Origin: Pseudidiomarina gelatinasegens
Lineage (GTDB): Bacteria; Pseudomonadota; Gammaproteobacteria; Enterobacterales; Alteromonadaceae
Assembly: GCF_004025325.1 (NCBI RefSeq)
Contig: NZ_RSFE01000001.1
Location: 124,001-188,000, forward strand
DNA: 64,000 nt
Direction of reading: 5' to 3'
Shown piece by piece: positions 8,829 through 17,647 of the stretch. The notes under the pieces are model-generated. The model saw nothing but the letters and a program-made list of their open reading frames with translations, searched no databases and had not been told where the DNA came from. The position numbers were made by a program, and so were the translations under genes. Numbering within the stretch: position 1 is the first letter of the stretch; each line of letters starts with the position of its first letter.

Positions 8829-8854
8829 ATGGGGTCAGCTGCTGGCGATTCAAG
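8829..8854 (-). promoter_or_regulatory. Sigma-32 heat-shock promoter of grpE
   Basis: On the minus strand CTTGAA and CCCCAT (followed by AAC) are spaced by 14 bases, a perfect match to both sigma-32 elements, about 75 bases before the grpE ATG. Confidence 0.92.
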
Positions 8855-8881
8855 TCAAAGCAGGCGAAAAAAGGAAAAAAT

Positions 8882-9772
8882 ATGTCTACCAAGGCACAAC
8901 CACAATTTCAGCGTATTGCCTTAATTGGTAAGGTTCACCATGAAGCAACGCGCAACACCTTATTAAAACTAGAACACAGCCTGCTCGACTTAGGGTTTGA
9001 CGTGATCATTGAATCGCGTACGGCAGAGCAACTTAACTCTACCCGCGCCCAGATATTGCCGTTGCATCGTTTAGGCGAGGCAGCCGACCTTGCCGTAGTA
9101 GTAGGCGGTGATGGCAACATGCTCGGTGCAGCACGCATCTTGTGCGAAGCCGATATCGCGGTTATTGGTGTGAATCGTGGCAACCTCGGCTTCTTAACGG
9201 ATATCGACCCCGACCATGTTATTGAACAATTAAAAGCCGTGTTAGCCGGCGAATACCAAACTGAACAGCGTTTTTTACTGCAAGCCGAAGTATTTCATAA
9301 TGGCAAATCAAAAAGTGTGGGCCGCGCCATCAACGAGGTTGTTCTGCATTCGGACAAAGTTGCCCACATGATCGAATTCGAAGTGTACGTAAACGACGAA
9401 TTTGTTTACAGCCAGCGTTCCGACGGCTTAATCATCAGTACACCGACCGGCTCTACTGCCTATTCACTTTCTGGCGGTGGTCCAATCTTAACGCCAGGGC
9501 TCGACGCTATCAGCATGGTTCCCATGTTCCCTCACACCTTAAGCAGCCGCCCTATTGTTGTCGATGGACACAGTATTATTAGGTTACGGGCAGCTACCGA
9601 GAACGACACCCTGCAACTGAGCTGTGACGGGCATGTGCGTATGTCGGTGCAACCTGAAGACGATATTGTTATTCAACAACACCCACAACGGCTGCGTTTA
9701 GTACATCCAAAAGACCATAGCTATTACCGCGTATTACGCAACAAGCTGGGCTGGGGTAGCCGCGTTTTTTAA
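8882..9772 (+). CDS. nadK: NAD kinase
   Basis: Phosphorylates NAD to NADP in the cytosol. The 296-aa protein has the diagnostic GGDGN motif ([14 protein letters not shown], about residues 73-86), the NEVVLH segment and the Gly-rich [16 protein letters not shown] near residue 190. The ATG has AAGGA seven bases upstream. It sits in the conserved grpE/nadK/recN/bamE neighbourhood and is followed by the SOS-regulated recN promoter. Confidence 0.97.
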   Translation: MSTKAQPQFQRIALIGKVHHEATRNTLLKLEHSLLDLGFDVIIESRTAEQLNSTRAQILPLHRLGEAADLAVVVGGDGNMLGAARILCEADIAVIGVNRGNLGFLTDIDPDHVIEQLKAVLAGEYQTEQRFLLQAEVFHNGKSKSVGRAINEVVLHSDKVAHMIEFEVYVNDEFVYSQRSDGLIISTPTGSTAYSLSGGGPILTPGLDAISMVPMFPHTLSSRPIVVDGHSIIRLRAATENDTLQLSCDGHVRMSVQPEDDIVIQQHPQRLRLVHPKDHSYYRVLRNKLGWGSRVF

Positions 9773-9788
9773 ATTTTATTGCGCCCAC

Positions 9789-9816
9789 TTGCATTACTGT
9801 ATAAATACTGTATAAC
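9789..9816 (+). promoter_or_regulatory. Putative recN promoter
   Basis: TTGCAT (9789-9794) and TATAAC (9811-9816) are spaced by 16 bases. The -10 directly adjoins the LexA box, so LexA binding would block RNA polymerase. Confidence 0.55.
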
Positions 9817-9836
9817 TACTGTATACTTAAACAGTG
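9817..9836 (+). promoter_or_regulatory. LexA (SOS) box of recN
   Basis: TACTGTATACTTAAACAGTG contains CTGT-N8-ACAG, the gammaproteobacterial LexA consensus, 14 bases before the recN ATG. Two further copies of the left half TACTGTATA stand at 9795 and 9806, each 11 bases apart, so the region has three helically phased half-sites. Confidence 0.88.
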
Positions 9837-9849
9837 CTTGAGGTATCCT

Positions 9850-11526
9850 ATGCTGCTTCATATGCAAATCCGCAACCTTGCGGTTGTTCGTCAACTTGAT
9901 GTCGACTTTATTTCTGGAATGACAGCCATTACCGGAGAAACCGGTGCCGGTAAATCAATTGCGCTTGATGCCCTCGGCTTATGCTTGGGTAATCGTGCCG
10001 ATGTTGATTTAATCCGAGCTGACGCTGAAAAAGCAGAAGTTACTGCAACCTTTCATTTGAACGAAGCGACTTCTCCGGGCCGGCAGTGGCTGGCTGAACA
10101 AGAATTACAAGATGATGAACCAAGTGCCTGTGTCTTACGCCGTTTAATTACTCGTGAAGGCCGCTCCAAAGCATGGATAAATGGCTACCCAGTCACTGTA
10201 TCGCAACTCAAACAACTCGCACCGTTATTGGTTAATATTCACGGGCAACATGAACACCAACTGCTGACACGCCCAGAACACCAACTCAATTTGCTCGATG
10301 CTTACGCGCGCCATCAAGGGTTGCTCGATGATGTTCAGAACGCATACCAAACTTGGTACAGCCTGCGCAAACAACAAAAGCAGTTACTGCAGCAACAAAG
10401 CGATGTTGAATCGCGCATGCAGTTGTTGCGCTATCAAGTAACAGAGTTAAACGAATTTGCGCTGGCAGAAGGCGAATATGTTGAACTTGAGCAACAGCAT
10501 AAACGGCTAACTAACAGCGCTGCATTGCTCGAAGATTCGGGTTTTGCTTTGAACGCCATCTATGAAGGCGAGCACAATAACGCCTTCAGCTTATTGCAAA
10601 ACGCCGTAAGCCGTTTAGAGCAGCAATTAGACACCGATCCTGCACTCACTGAGGCGGTGCGCATGCTAAAAGACGCAAGCGTACAAGTTGAAGAAGCAGC
10701 GCGCGAATTGCGCCAGTATCAAGACAACATCGAATTAGATGATGAGCAGTTGATCACAGCTGAACGCCGCGTAAGTCAAGCGGTTCATCTTGCGCGCAAA
10801 CATCAGTTGGAACCGAGCCAGTTGCCGCAACATCACCAGCAATTGCTCACTGAGCTCAATCAGCTGGAATCCAACCAAGCCGAGTCCGTCGATATTGACG
10901 CGCGTGTTGAAAGTGCCGCAGCCAAGTACCGTCAGGTTGCAACCAAACTCTCTGAAAGTCGTAAAAAGGCGGCTCATGAATTGAGTGAACGCATTGCCAA
11001 AAGCATGCAGCAACTGAATATGCCACACGGCCGATTTGTGATTGATGTTGACCATCAAGCCCAAGCACCCGCAACACGCTTGGGCACCGATGAAGTTTGT
11101 TTCACGGTTACAGCGAACCCGGGGCAGCCGTTACAGCCTTTGGCCAAAATCGCTTCCGGTGGCGAACTGTCGCGCATCAGCCTCGCCATTCAGGTGATTA
11201 CATCCAGCCAATTAACCACGCCAACGTTAATGTTCGATGAGGTTGATGTGGGTGTTAGCGGCGCAACTGCGGCAACCGTTGGAAAATTATTACGCCAGCT
11301 TGGGGAATCAAATCAAGTTATCTGTGTCACACACTTACCGCAAGTTGCAGCGAAAGCGCATCAGCAACTACGCGTGGATAAAGTCACAGACGGTGCCAGT
11401 ACTGAGACGCACATGGTCAGCCTTGACCAAAATGCGCGTGTTATTGAACTGGCTAGACTGCTCGGTGGTGATGAAATTACTGAAACAACCAAGGCTAATG
11501 CTGCTGAATTACTTGCGGTCGGTTAG
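9850..11526 (+). CDS. recN: DNA repair protein RecN
   Basis: SMC-like ATPase acting in recombinational repair of double-strand breaks. The 558-aa protein has Walker A GETGAGKS near residue 30, a long Gln/Glu-rich coiled coil (about 160-370), the ABC signature region KIASGGELSRISLA and Walker B TLMFDEVDVGVSG. The frame extends to a TTG at 9838, but the ATG at 9850 has GAGG at 7-base spacing and is preferred. The LexA box just upstream shows SOS control. bamE follows after 49 bases. Confidence 0.96.
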   Translation: MLLHMQIRNLAVVRQLDVDFISGMTAITGETGAGKSIALDALGLCLGNRADVDLIRADAEKAEVTATFHLNEATSPGRQWLAEQELQDDEPSACVLRRLITREGRSKAWINGYPVTVSQLKQLAPLLVNIHGQHEHQLLTRPEHQLNLLDAYARHQGLLDDVQNAYQTWYSLRKQQKQLLQQQSDVESRMQLLRYQVTELNEFALAEGEYVELEQQHKRLTNSAALLEDSGFALNAIYEGEHNNAFSLLQNAVSRLEQQLDTDPALTEAVRMLKDASVQVEEAARELRQYQDNIELDDEQLITAERRVSQAVHLARKHQLEPSQLPQHHQQLLTELNQLESNQAESVDIDARVESAAAKYRQVATKLSESRKKAAHELSERIAKSMQQLNMPHGRFVIDVDHQAQAPATRLGTDEVCFTVTANPGQPLQPLAKIASGGELSRISLAIQVITSSQLTTPTLMFDEVDVGVSGATAATVGKLLRQLGESNQVICVTHLPQVAAKAHQQLRVDKVTDGASTETHMVSLDQNARVIELARLLGGDEITETTKANAAELLAVG

Positions 11527-11575
11527 GTCCATTGTTTATCATCGAGCACAGAATCATTAATCAACAGCAGGTGTT

Positions 11576-11929
11576 ATGAAAGCTTTAGTTATTGCAGGTA
11601 GTTTATTAGTTCTTAGCGGATGCTCCGTTTTTGACAGTTGGGTGTATCGGATTGACGTTCCGCAGGGTAACTACCTTGAGCAGCGTGACATCGATCAGCT
11701 TCGCATTGGCATGACCAAAGAGCAGGTTGCTTACGTCGTTGGCAAGCCCGTTGCTGAAAATGTTTTTGATCAAGATGTGTGGTATTACGTATTTAACTTA
11801 AACTCTGGTCGAAGCAAGAGCGAAGATTATCAGCACAAAGTCATCCTAACTTTTGAGCAAGATAAGTTAGTTGCCTATGAAGGTAACTTCGATCGACCAG
11901 AAAACTTCGACACACCGCTGGAGCAGTAA
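11576..11929 (+). CDS. bamE: Outer membrane assembly lipoprotein BamE (SmpA)
   Basis: Small lipoprotein subunit of the BAM complex that inserts beta-barrel proteins in the outer membrane. The 117-aa protein has a lipoprotein signal peptide ending LVLSGC (Cys16), the conserved QGNYL segment and IGMTKEQVAYVVGKP, followed by the WYYVF strand, all typical of BamE. It lies directly downstream of recN, as in E. coli and relatives. Confidence 0.95.
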   Translation: MKALVIAGSLLVLSGCSVFDSWVYRIDVPQGNYLEQRDIDQLRIGMTKEQVAYVVGKPVAENVFDQDVWYYVFNLNSGRSKSEDYQHKVILTFEQDKLVAYEGNFDRPENFDTPLEQ

Positions 11930-12013
11930 TAACCAAACTGAGCCGGCGTTCTTCCGAAACGCGCAGTGGCCTCTGCTTGGTTACCGCGCTGGAAGCTTGA
12001 TTTAGGGAGCACG

Positions 12014-14773
12014 ATGGCGACTGACAGCTCAGGAGTCGAATCTTCGGCACGCGTGATTTTAGACGATCACGCAATCACGAAAAGCCCAACAGACCAACGC
12101 AGTTACCGTATTATCGAATTGGATAATGCGCTGCGTTGCGTGCTTGTGCATGAACCTGAAGCGCGACAGTCAAGCGCAGCTCTCGCTGTCGCTGCTGGTC
12201 ATTTCCATGATCCAAACAACGCCCATGGCCTGGCGCACTTCCTAGAGCACATGTTGTTTTTGGGCACAGAAAAATACCCCGACGCAAACAGTTATCAAGC
12301 CTTTATTAGTGGCCATGGCGGCAACCACAACGCATGGACTGGCACTGAATTTAGCAATTATTACTTCACCGTAGACGCGGCTTATTTTGACCAAGCACTC
12401 GACCGCTTCATGCGTTTCTTTTACCAGCCCCTGTTTGACGCAAAATGGGTTAAAAAAGAGCTGCAATCGATTGAATCCGAATTTCAACTGAAACGCCAAG
12501 ATGAACTGCGTCGGCTTTACCAAGTGCACAAGGCCACTTCGAACCCAAAGCATCCGTTTAGCAAGTTCTCAGTTGGCAATCTCTCAACACTGAAAGACTC
12601 GGCTCAAGCAACCTTGCAACAGCAATTGCAGCAATTTTTCCAGCGCTGGTATTGCGCACGTCGCATGACCCTGGTGTTAGTTGGCCCGCAATCACTTGAA
12701 CAGCTCGCTGAAATTGCACAGCGCCATGCCCAGTCGATACAAAGTGGTTGTGCCGATATGCTGTATCTCAATGACCCATTGTATTTACCTGAGCAACTTG
12801 GGGTTGAGCTGCATGTGAAACCACTTAAAGATGCGCGGCGACTTATCATCACCTTCGCATTGCCCGGTATTGATGATGATTATGCCAATAAAACCACCAG
12901 CTACATTGCTCACCTGCTCGGCTACGAAGGCCCTGGCAGTTTGTACGGCTACCTGCGTGACCAACATTGGATCAACTCGTTAGCTGCCGGGGGCGGCATA
13001 AGTGGCAGTAACTTTAAAGACTTCAATATCAACATGCAGCTAACCGACCAAGGCATGGCCAATCGGGATGCAATAATTGCAGCAATCTTTAGTTATATTC
13101 AAACCATACGCGAATCCGGTGTAACTCCCTGGCGTTACGACGAGCGGCGCGTTAGCGTTATGAACGCATTTCACTTTCAGGAGCAACCGCGCGCCAGCGA
13201 CCTTGCACCGCAGCTAGCGATTAATCTGCACCATTATTTGGCTGAAGATATTATTTTTGGCGATTATCGAATGGATGGCTTGTTTGAACCGAAGCTCCGC
13301 CAGTTCTTAGACTGCATGCAACCGGATAACATGCGCGTAACTGTTATTCATAAGGCTTTGGAAACCGACCAGGTCGAGCCGATTTATGGTACCCATTACG
13401 CCATACAGCCTATTAGCGCAGAACGTCAAACAGCGTACTTGAAGCACGACCCCATTCCGGCAAGCTTGCCTGAAGCCAATATTTATTTAAAAGTTCCGTG
13501 GCAGTTACAAACCATTGCACCAAACGAGGCCACTGAATATCCAGAAAAAAGTCTGATTACACCGGGATTAGAAAGCTGGCATTTACATGATTTAGATTTC
13601 CGCCAGCCGAAAGCGCATCTTTATTTAGGCCTGCAATTGCCTAAAGTTATCGCTACACCAGCGAGCTTTGCGCAAGCGCGATTATGGTGCGAACTGATGC
13701 TCGATAAACTCAATGAGCAATGCTACGACGCAGAAATTGCTGGGTTGCATTTCAATCTCTATCCACAGCAACAAGGTATTACGCTGCACGTTTCGGGGCC
13801 AGCATATTATGTCCCGCAGTTAGCTGAAACGCTAATTCATAGTATGGCAGCGCCGCAATTTTGCCAGCAGCGTTGGATGGATTTACGCCAACGCCTGTTA
13901 ACAAATTGGCGCCAAGCTCTCTTGCATAAACCATTAAACTTCTTGTTTTCATACTTGAATGTGCAACTGCAGCCACATACTTTTTCGGTACTGCAACTTG
14001 CTGAAGAGCTCGAGCAGATGGACTTTGCTGTATTCAACAAAACCAGCGGCGCACTCTTCCAACAGGCAACTGCCAAGATGTTCGCCCATGGTGATTTGCA
14101 TGATTCACAACTGGAGCCAGTGCACAGCGCACTTACTGACTGGTTGGGGCTTACCGAGCAACGGCCTGTCGCTGATTTAACGCCCGCACCACTGTCTAAG
14201 CTCCAGCAGCCGTTAAAAGTTCAAACACAGCACCCGGATCATGCAGTGATTGCTGTGGTGCAATCTCTGGATACCAGCACCTCAAATCAGGGCATATTTA
14301 TGCTGATGAACTATGTTCTGCAGCCGCGGTTTTTCGCCCAGTTACGCACAGAACAGCAGTTGGGCTACTTAGTCGGTACCACGTATTTGCCGATGCAAGA
14401 GCACCCTCACCTGCTATTTTACGTGCAATCGTCGCGAGTCGATGGCGACACGATTGAATCTGCAATTCGCGAGTTTTTCGGCGCCATAAATAGGACAATG
14501 GCTGAAATATCTGAGGAAGAGTTCCACAAAGCGCAGCAGAGCTTAACGCAACAACTGACCGAAAAAGACTCAAGTTTACGCTCGCGAAGCCAGCGTTTAT
14601 GGAGCGCTATCACACAACAAGATTTTGATTTTTCGCGTTTAAATCGTATCTCTGCTGACATTGAACAGATGACCTTTGAGCACTTCTCAATCAGCGTAAA
14701 ACAATTATTCAACAATAACTCAAGCCAAATGTTTCTCTCCGCAAGCCCCATGAACTTTGACAGATCCCGCTAA
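12014..14773 (+). CDS. M16 family zinc protease, pitrilysin/insulinase type
   Basis: Large zinc peptidase of the protease III/insulin-degrading enzyme group, which clears peptides and small unfolded proteins. The inverted zinc motif HFLEH is at residues 75-79, followed by the conserved GGNHNAWTGTEFSNYYF region and the downstream ESEF glutamate. The 919-aa length is right for four M16 half-domains. The frame is open upstream to a GTG at 11966; the ATG at 12014 has AGGGAG and is chosen. Unlike E. coli PtrA, no signal peptide is visible from either start, suggesting a cytosolic enzyme. Confidence 0.87.
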   Translation: MATDSSGVESSARVILDDHAITKSPTDQRSYRIIELDNALRCVLVHEPEARQSSAALAVAAGHFHDPNNAHGLAHFLEHMLFLGTEKYPDANSYQAFISGHGGNHNAWTGTEFSNYYFTVDAAYFDQALDRFMRFFYQPLFDAKWVKKELQSIESEFQLKRQDELRRLYQVHKATSNPKHPFSKFSVGNLSTLKDSAQATLQQQLQQFFQRWYCARRMTLVLVGPQSLEQLAEIAQRHAQSIQSGCADMLYLNDPLYLPEQLGVELHVKPLKDARRLIITFALPGIDDDYANKTTSYIAHLLGYEGPGSLYGYLRDQHWINSLAAGGGISGSNFKDFNINMQLTDQGMANRDAIIAAIFSYIQTIRESGVTPWRYDERRVSVMNAFHFQEQPRASDLAPQLAINLHHYLAEDIIFGDYRMDGLFEPKLRQFLDCMQPDNMRVTVIHKALETDQVEPIYGTHYAIQPISAERQTAYLKHDPIPASLPEANIYLKVPWQLQTIAPNEATEYPEKSLITPGLESWHLHDLDFRQPKAHLYLGLQLPKVIATPASFAQARLWCELMLDKLNEQCYDAEIAGLHFNLYPQQQGITLHVSGPAYYVPQLAETLIHSMAAPQFCQQRWMDLRQRLLTNWRQALLHKPLNFLFSYLNVQLQPHTFSVLQLAEELEQMDFAVFNKTSGALFQQATAKMFAHGDLHDSQLEPVHSALTDWLGLTEQRPVADLTPAPLSKLQQPLKVQTQHPDHAVIAVVQSLDTSTSNQGIFMLMNYVLQPRFFAQLRTEQQLGYLVGTTYLPMQEHPHLLFYVQSSRVDGDTIESAIREFFGAINRTMAEISEEEFHKAQQSLTQQLTEKDSSLRSRSQRLWSAITQQDFDFSRLNRISADIEQMTFEHFSISVKQLFNNNSSQMFLSASPMNFDRSR

Positions 14774-14844
14774 ATTGTTTAATTTGATGAATAACATAAC
14801 AAATAGAAGAGCTGTACAAAAAACAGCCTCATTTGGGGACGACC

Positions 14845-17442
14845 GTGTCGCTTCTGCAACAGCATTATTACAGTTTACGCAACGTAATCATGACAATTGT
14901 TATTGTCTGCGTGCTTGCTATTCTCGTCCCAACAGCTCAGGCGCAAGACTGGCAAGTCGAATTAATCAACTTAAGACTCGCTAATCAACCCGTAAGCGCT
15001 CAACAGCTCGACCCCAGAAACCGACCACAATTATATAATACTGAAGTTCTTTACGTTCCAGCCATTCAAGACCCCTTTAGCATTGAGTTTGGTGCGCCGT
15101 ATGCGCCCAATGCGCGCATGCTGTACTACCGCTACCAGCTGGAAGGTTTTGACCGCGGCTGGGTATACACCGATACCGAATACCGCCGGGCCACATACAC
15201 CAACCTAAGTTATGGTAACTATGTATTTAAGGTTGAAGCGTCATATGACGGCAAAACATGGACCGGTACACGCCAAATTATGTTGGATGTTGCGGCGCCA
15301 GGCTGGCTGTCGCCATGGGCGATTGCGCTCTACGCGCTTATTTTTTTAGCTGCCATGGTCGCTGTATTCTTTGTAATACGGGCGCGCCATCTTGCCATAG
15401 TTGAATTACGTAACAGTGAAGAGCGCCTCAAGCTTAGCCTTTGGGGAAGTGGTGATCAGCTATGGGACTGGGATATTCCGCACGGCACCATTCATCGACA
15501 CAACAGTTGGCGCAATCTGAATGAGTTCCCCATTGATCATATTCGCTCCGGCAAGCGCGGCACCGCAACTAATATCCATCCTCTTGATCTGCGTAAAGTG
15601 CAGCAAAACTTACGCAAACATTTAGATGGGAGCACCAACTACTTTGAGATGACCTATCGTGTAAAAACAGACCAAGGTTGGATGTCGATTTTAGATCGCG
15701 GCAAAGTGGTCGAGCGCGATGAACACCATCAACCGATTCGTATGACCGGAACCCTAAAAGACATCACCCCATTGGTAGCCGCAGAAGAGCGACTGAAAAT
15801 GTTAGCAACGTCCATCACTAACATTTCGGACGGTGTATGTATTTATGATGCCAGTTTCAACGTTATTGAAACCAATGCGTCAGTGGCGAAGATAACCGGT
15901 TATTCGCGTGAAGATATGCTCGGTAGGCCGCTCGCGCTGCAACTGTATAGCCCTGAATATATTGAACAAATAAAACGTTTATTGAATCAACATGGCAGTT
16001 GGCGTGGCGAAGTAGAAGATTTACGCAAAGACGGCAGCTTGTATCAGGTTGAATTGACCTTAGATGCTATTCGTGACGACAGCGACCGCGTGTCACATTA
16101 TGTTGCAACCTTTGCCGATATTACCGAACGTAAAGCTGCAGAAAGAGAACTGCGCAGGTTATCAAATACAGACACCCTGACCGGCTTGCCCAATCGTTCT
16201 TATTTTCAGGTTAGTCATGCCAATCTAGTGCGTAAGCGTATCCAACATGCCCTGCTGTTATTCGATTTAGACGACTTTAAGAAAATTAACGACTCACTCG
16301 GTCATGATATCGGCGATCAGTTGTTGTTGCAGGTTGCTGAACGCATTGCCGAAGTGGGCCGACCGCAAGATACATTCTTCCGCTTAGGTGGTGATGAGTT
16401 TGTACTGATGCTCGAAGATACCAGTGATTTGAGCGTTATTACCGATGTGGCCACCCAAATACTCGCCCATATTGGCGAGTCATTCCATATCAATGACAAC
16501 GATATTGTGGTTGGCAGTTCAATCGGTATCGTGGTTTATCCGAGTGACGGCGCATCATCTCAAGAATTGCTGCAAAATGCTGACACAGCCATGTACCATG
16601 CGAAAAATCGCGGTGGTCACAGCTATCAGTTTTTCAATGACTCCATGAACAAAAATGCGGTGCGAAGGCTACAGGTAGAAAATCAATTGCGCCAGGCATT
16701 ACGCAATAAACATATTCAAGTGATGTATCAACCCAAAGTTTCGTTGCGCACGTATGAGTTCGTCGGCTTGGAGGCTTTAGTACGCTTAAACATACCTGGC
16801 ACTGGCGTTATCAATCCGAGCGAATTCATTCCGCTGGCAGAAGAAACTGGGCTCATTATTGAAATGGGTGAACAAGTATTGCGCCAAACCTGTCGTGATA
16901 TGTGCCAATGGGTCAAACAAGGCATGGTGCAGGGTCGCGTGGCGGTCAATTTATCAGCCAAACAATTTATTCAGCCTGATTTAACTCAACGGATTATGAC
17001 CATACTGCGTGAAGAAAATCTGTCGCCCGAATACCTTGAGCTTGAGATTACTGAAGGTGTGGTGATGGAAGACCCTGAGCGCGCCATCGAAATCATGACT
17101 GAGTTAAATAATTGCGGCATCCATTTAGCACTGGACGATTTTGGTACAGGGTATTCGTCTCTTGCGTACTTAAAACGCTTCCCCATTCAAACACTCAAAA
17201 TCGATAAAGCCTTTGTTGATGACATCAACGGTGCAGATCGTGACCGCAATATGGTTGCCTCGATTGTGGCAATGGCCCATAACATGGGTCTGGATGTAGT
17301 TGCTGAGGGGGTTGTTAATACAGCTCAAGCAGCTACATTAAGCCGCTTGAGCTGTGAATTTGCACAAGGTTACCTGTTTGCCGAGCCACTCAGTAGTGAT
17401 GCGTTTTTAGCTCACATTAGCGTACCAGCATCGATACACTAG
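14845..17442 (+). CDS. Y_Y_Y / PAS / GGDEF-EAL cyclic-di-GMP signalling protein
   Basis: Membrane sensor predicted to make or degrade cyclic-di-GMP. Order (about 865 aa): signal peptide ending PTAQA, a periplasmic Y_Y_Y-type beta domain (YRYQLEGFDRGW to SYGNYVFKVEAS), one membrane span (about 155-180), two PAS domains, GGDEF with intact FRLGGDEF and an RPQD inhibitory site five residues before it, and EAL with EALVRL and DDFGTGYSSLAYL. Both catalytic motifs look intact. The beta-propeller normally preceding Y_Y_Y is absent. Start uncertain: GTG at 14845 gives a charged signal-peptide N-region; ATG at 14890 or TTG at 14833 are alternatives. Confidence 0.85.
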   Translation: MSLLQQHYYSLRNVIMTIVIVCVLAILVPTAQAQDWQVELINLRLANQPVSAQQLDPRNRPQLYNTEVLYVPAIQDPFSIEFGAPYAPNARMLYYRYQLEGFDRGWVYTDTEYRRATYTNLSYGNYVFKVEASYDGKTWTGTRQIMLDVAAPGWLSPWAIALYALIFLAAMVAVFFVIRARHLAIVELRNSEERLKLSLWGSGDQLWDWDIPHGTIHRHNSWRNLNEFPIDHIRSGKRGTATNIHPLDLRKVQQNLRKHLDGSTNYFEMTYRVKTDQGWMSILDRGKVVERDEHHQPIRMTGTLKDITPLVAAEERLKMLATSITNISDGVCIYDASFNVIETNASVAKITGYSREDMLGRPLALQLYSPEYIEQIKRLLNQHGSWRGEVEDLRKDGSLYQVELTLDAIRDDSDRVSHYVATFADITERKAAERELRRLSNTDTLTGLPNRSYFQVSHANLVRKRIQHALLLFDLDDFKKINDSLGHDIGDQLLLQVAERIAEVGRPQDTFFRLGGDEFVLMLEDTSDLSVITDVATQILAHIGESFHINDNDIVVGSSIGIVVYPSDGASSQELLQNADTAMYHAKNRGGHSYQFFNDSMNKNAVRRLQVENQLRQALRNKHIQVMYQPKVSLRTYEFVGLEALVRLNIPGTGVINPSEFIPLAEETGLIIEMGEQVLRQTCRDMCQWVKQGMVQGRVAVNLSAKQFIQPDLTQRIMTILREENLSPEYLELEITEGVVMEDPERAIEIMTELNNCGIHLALDDFGTGYSSLAYLKRFPIQTLKIDKAFVDDINGADRDRNMVASIVAMAHNMGLDVVAEGVVNTAQAATLSRLSCEFAQGYLFAEPLSSDAFLAHISVPASIH

Positions 17443-17614
17443 TTTGGCCCTGAGCTTTCAGCATACGCATGCGCTTGTGGGTAAAAAACATCGGCAGAAT
17501 AAAGGGCCCAAAGAGCAACCCTAGAACACCCCACCGTTTTGCACCCATCGCATGGGTTAAAGCTTGAATGTATAACATCAGCGCAGACAGCAAACAACAC
17601 AGCGCAATAAACAT
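17417..17614 (-). CDS. Small hypothetical membrane protein
   Basis: A 65-aa protein of unknown function with two hydrophobic segments (MFIALCCLLSALMLYIQAL and WGVLGLLFGPFILPMFF) joined by a short basic loop and ending in a basic tail with HKRMRM. The ATG is preceded by CTGGAG at 7-base spacing, which supports translation. Its 3' end overlaps the end of the convergent GGDEF-EAL gene by 26 bases. fadJ lies 33 bases or so downstream of its neighbouring start region on the same strand. I do not recognise a family. Confidence 0.6.
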   Translation of the reverse strand: MFIALCCLLSALMLYIQALTHAMGAKRWGVLGLLFGPFILPMFFTHKRMRMLKAQGQTSVSMLVR

Positions 17615-17647
17615 TGTAACTCCAGATATGTTTTAACTTACGAGCGC

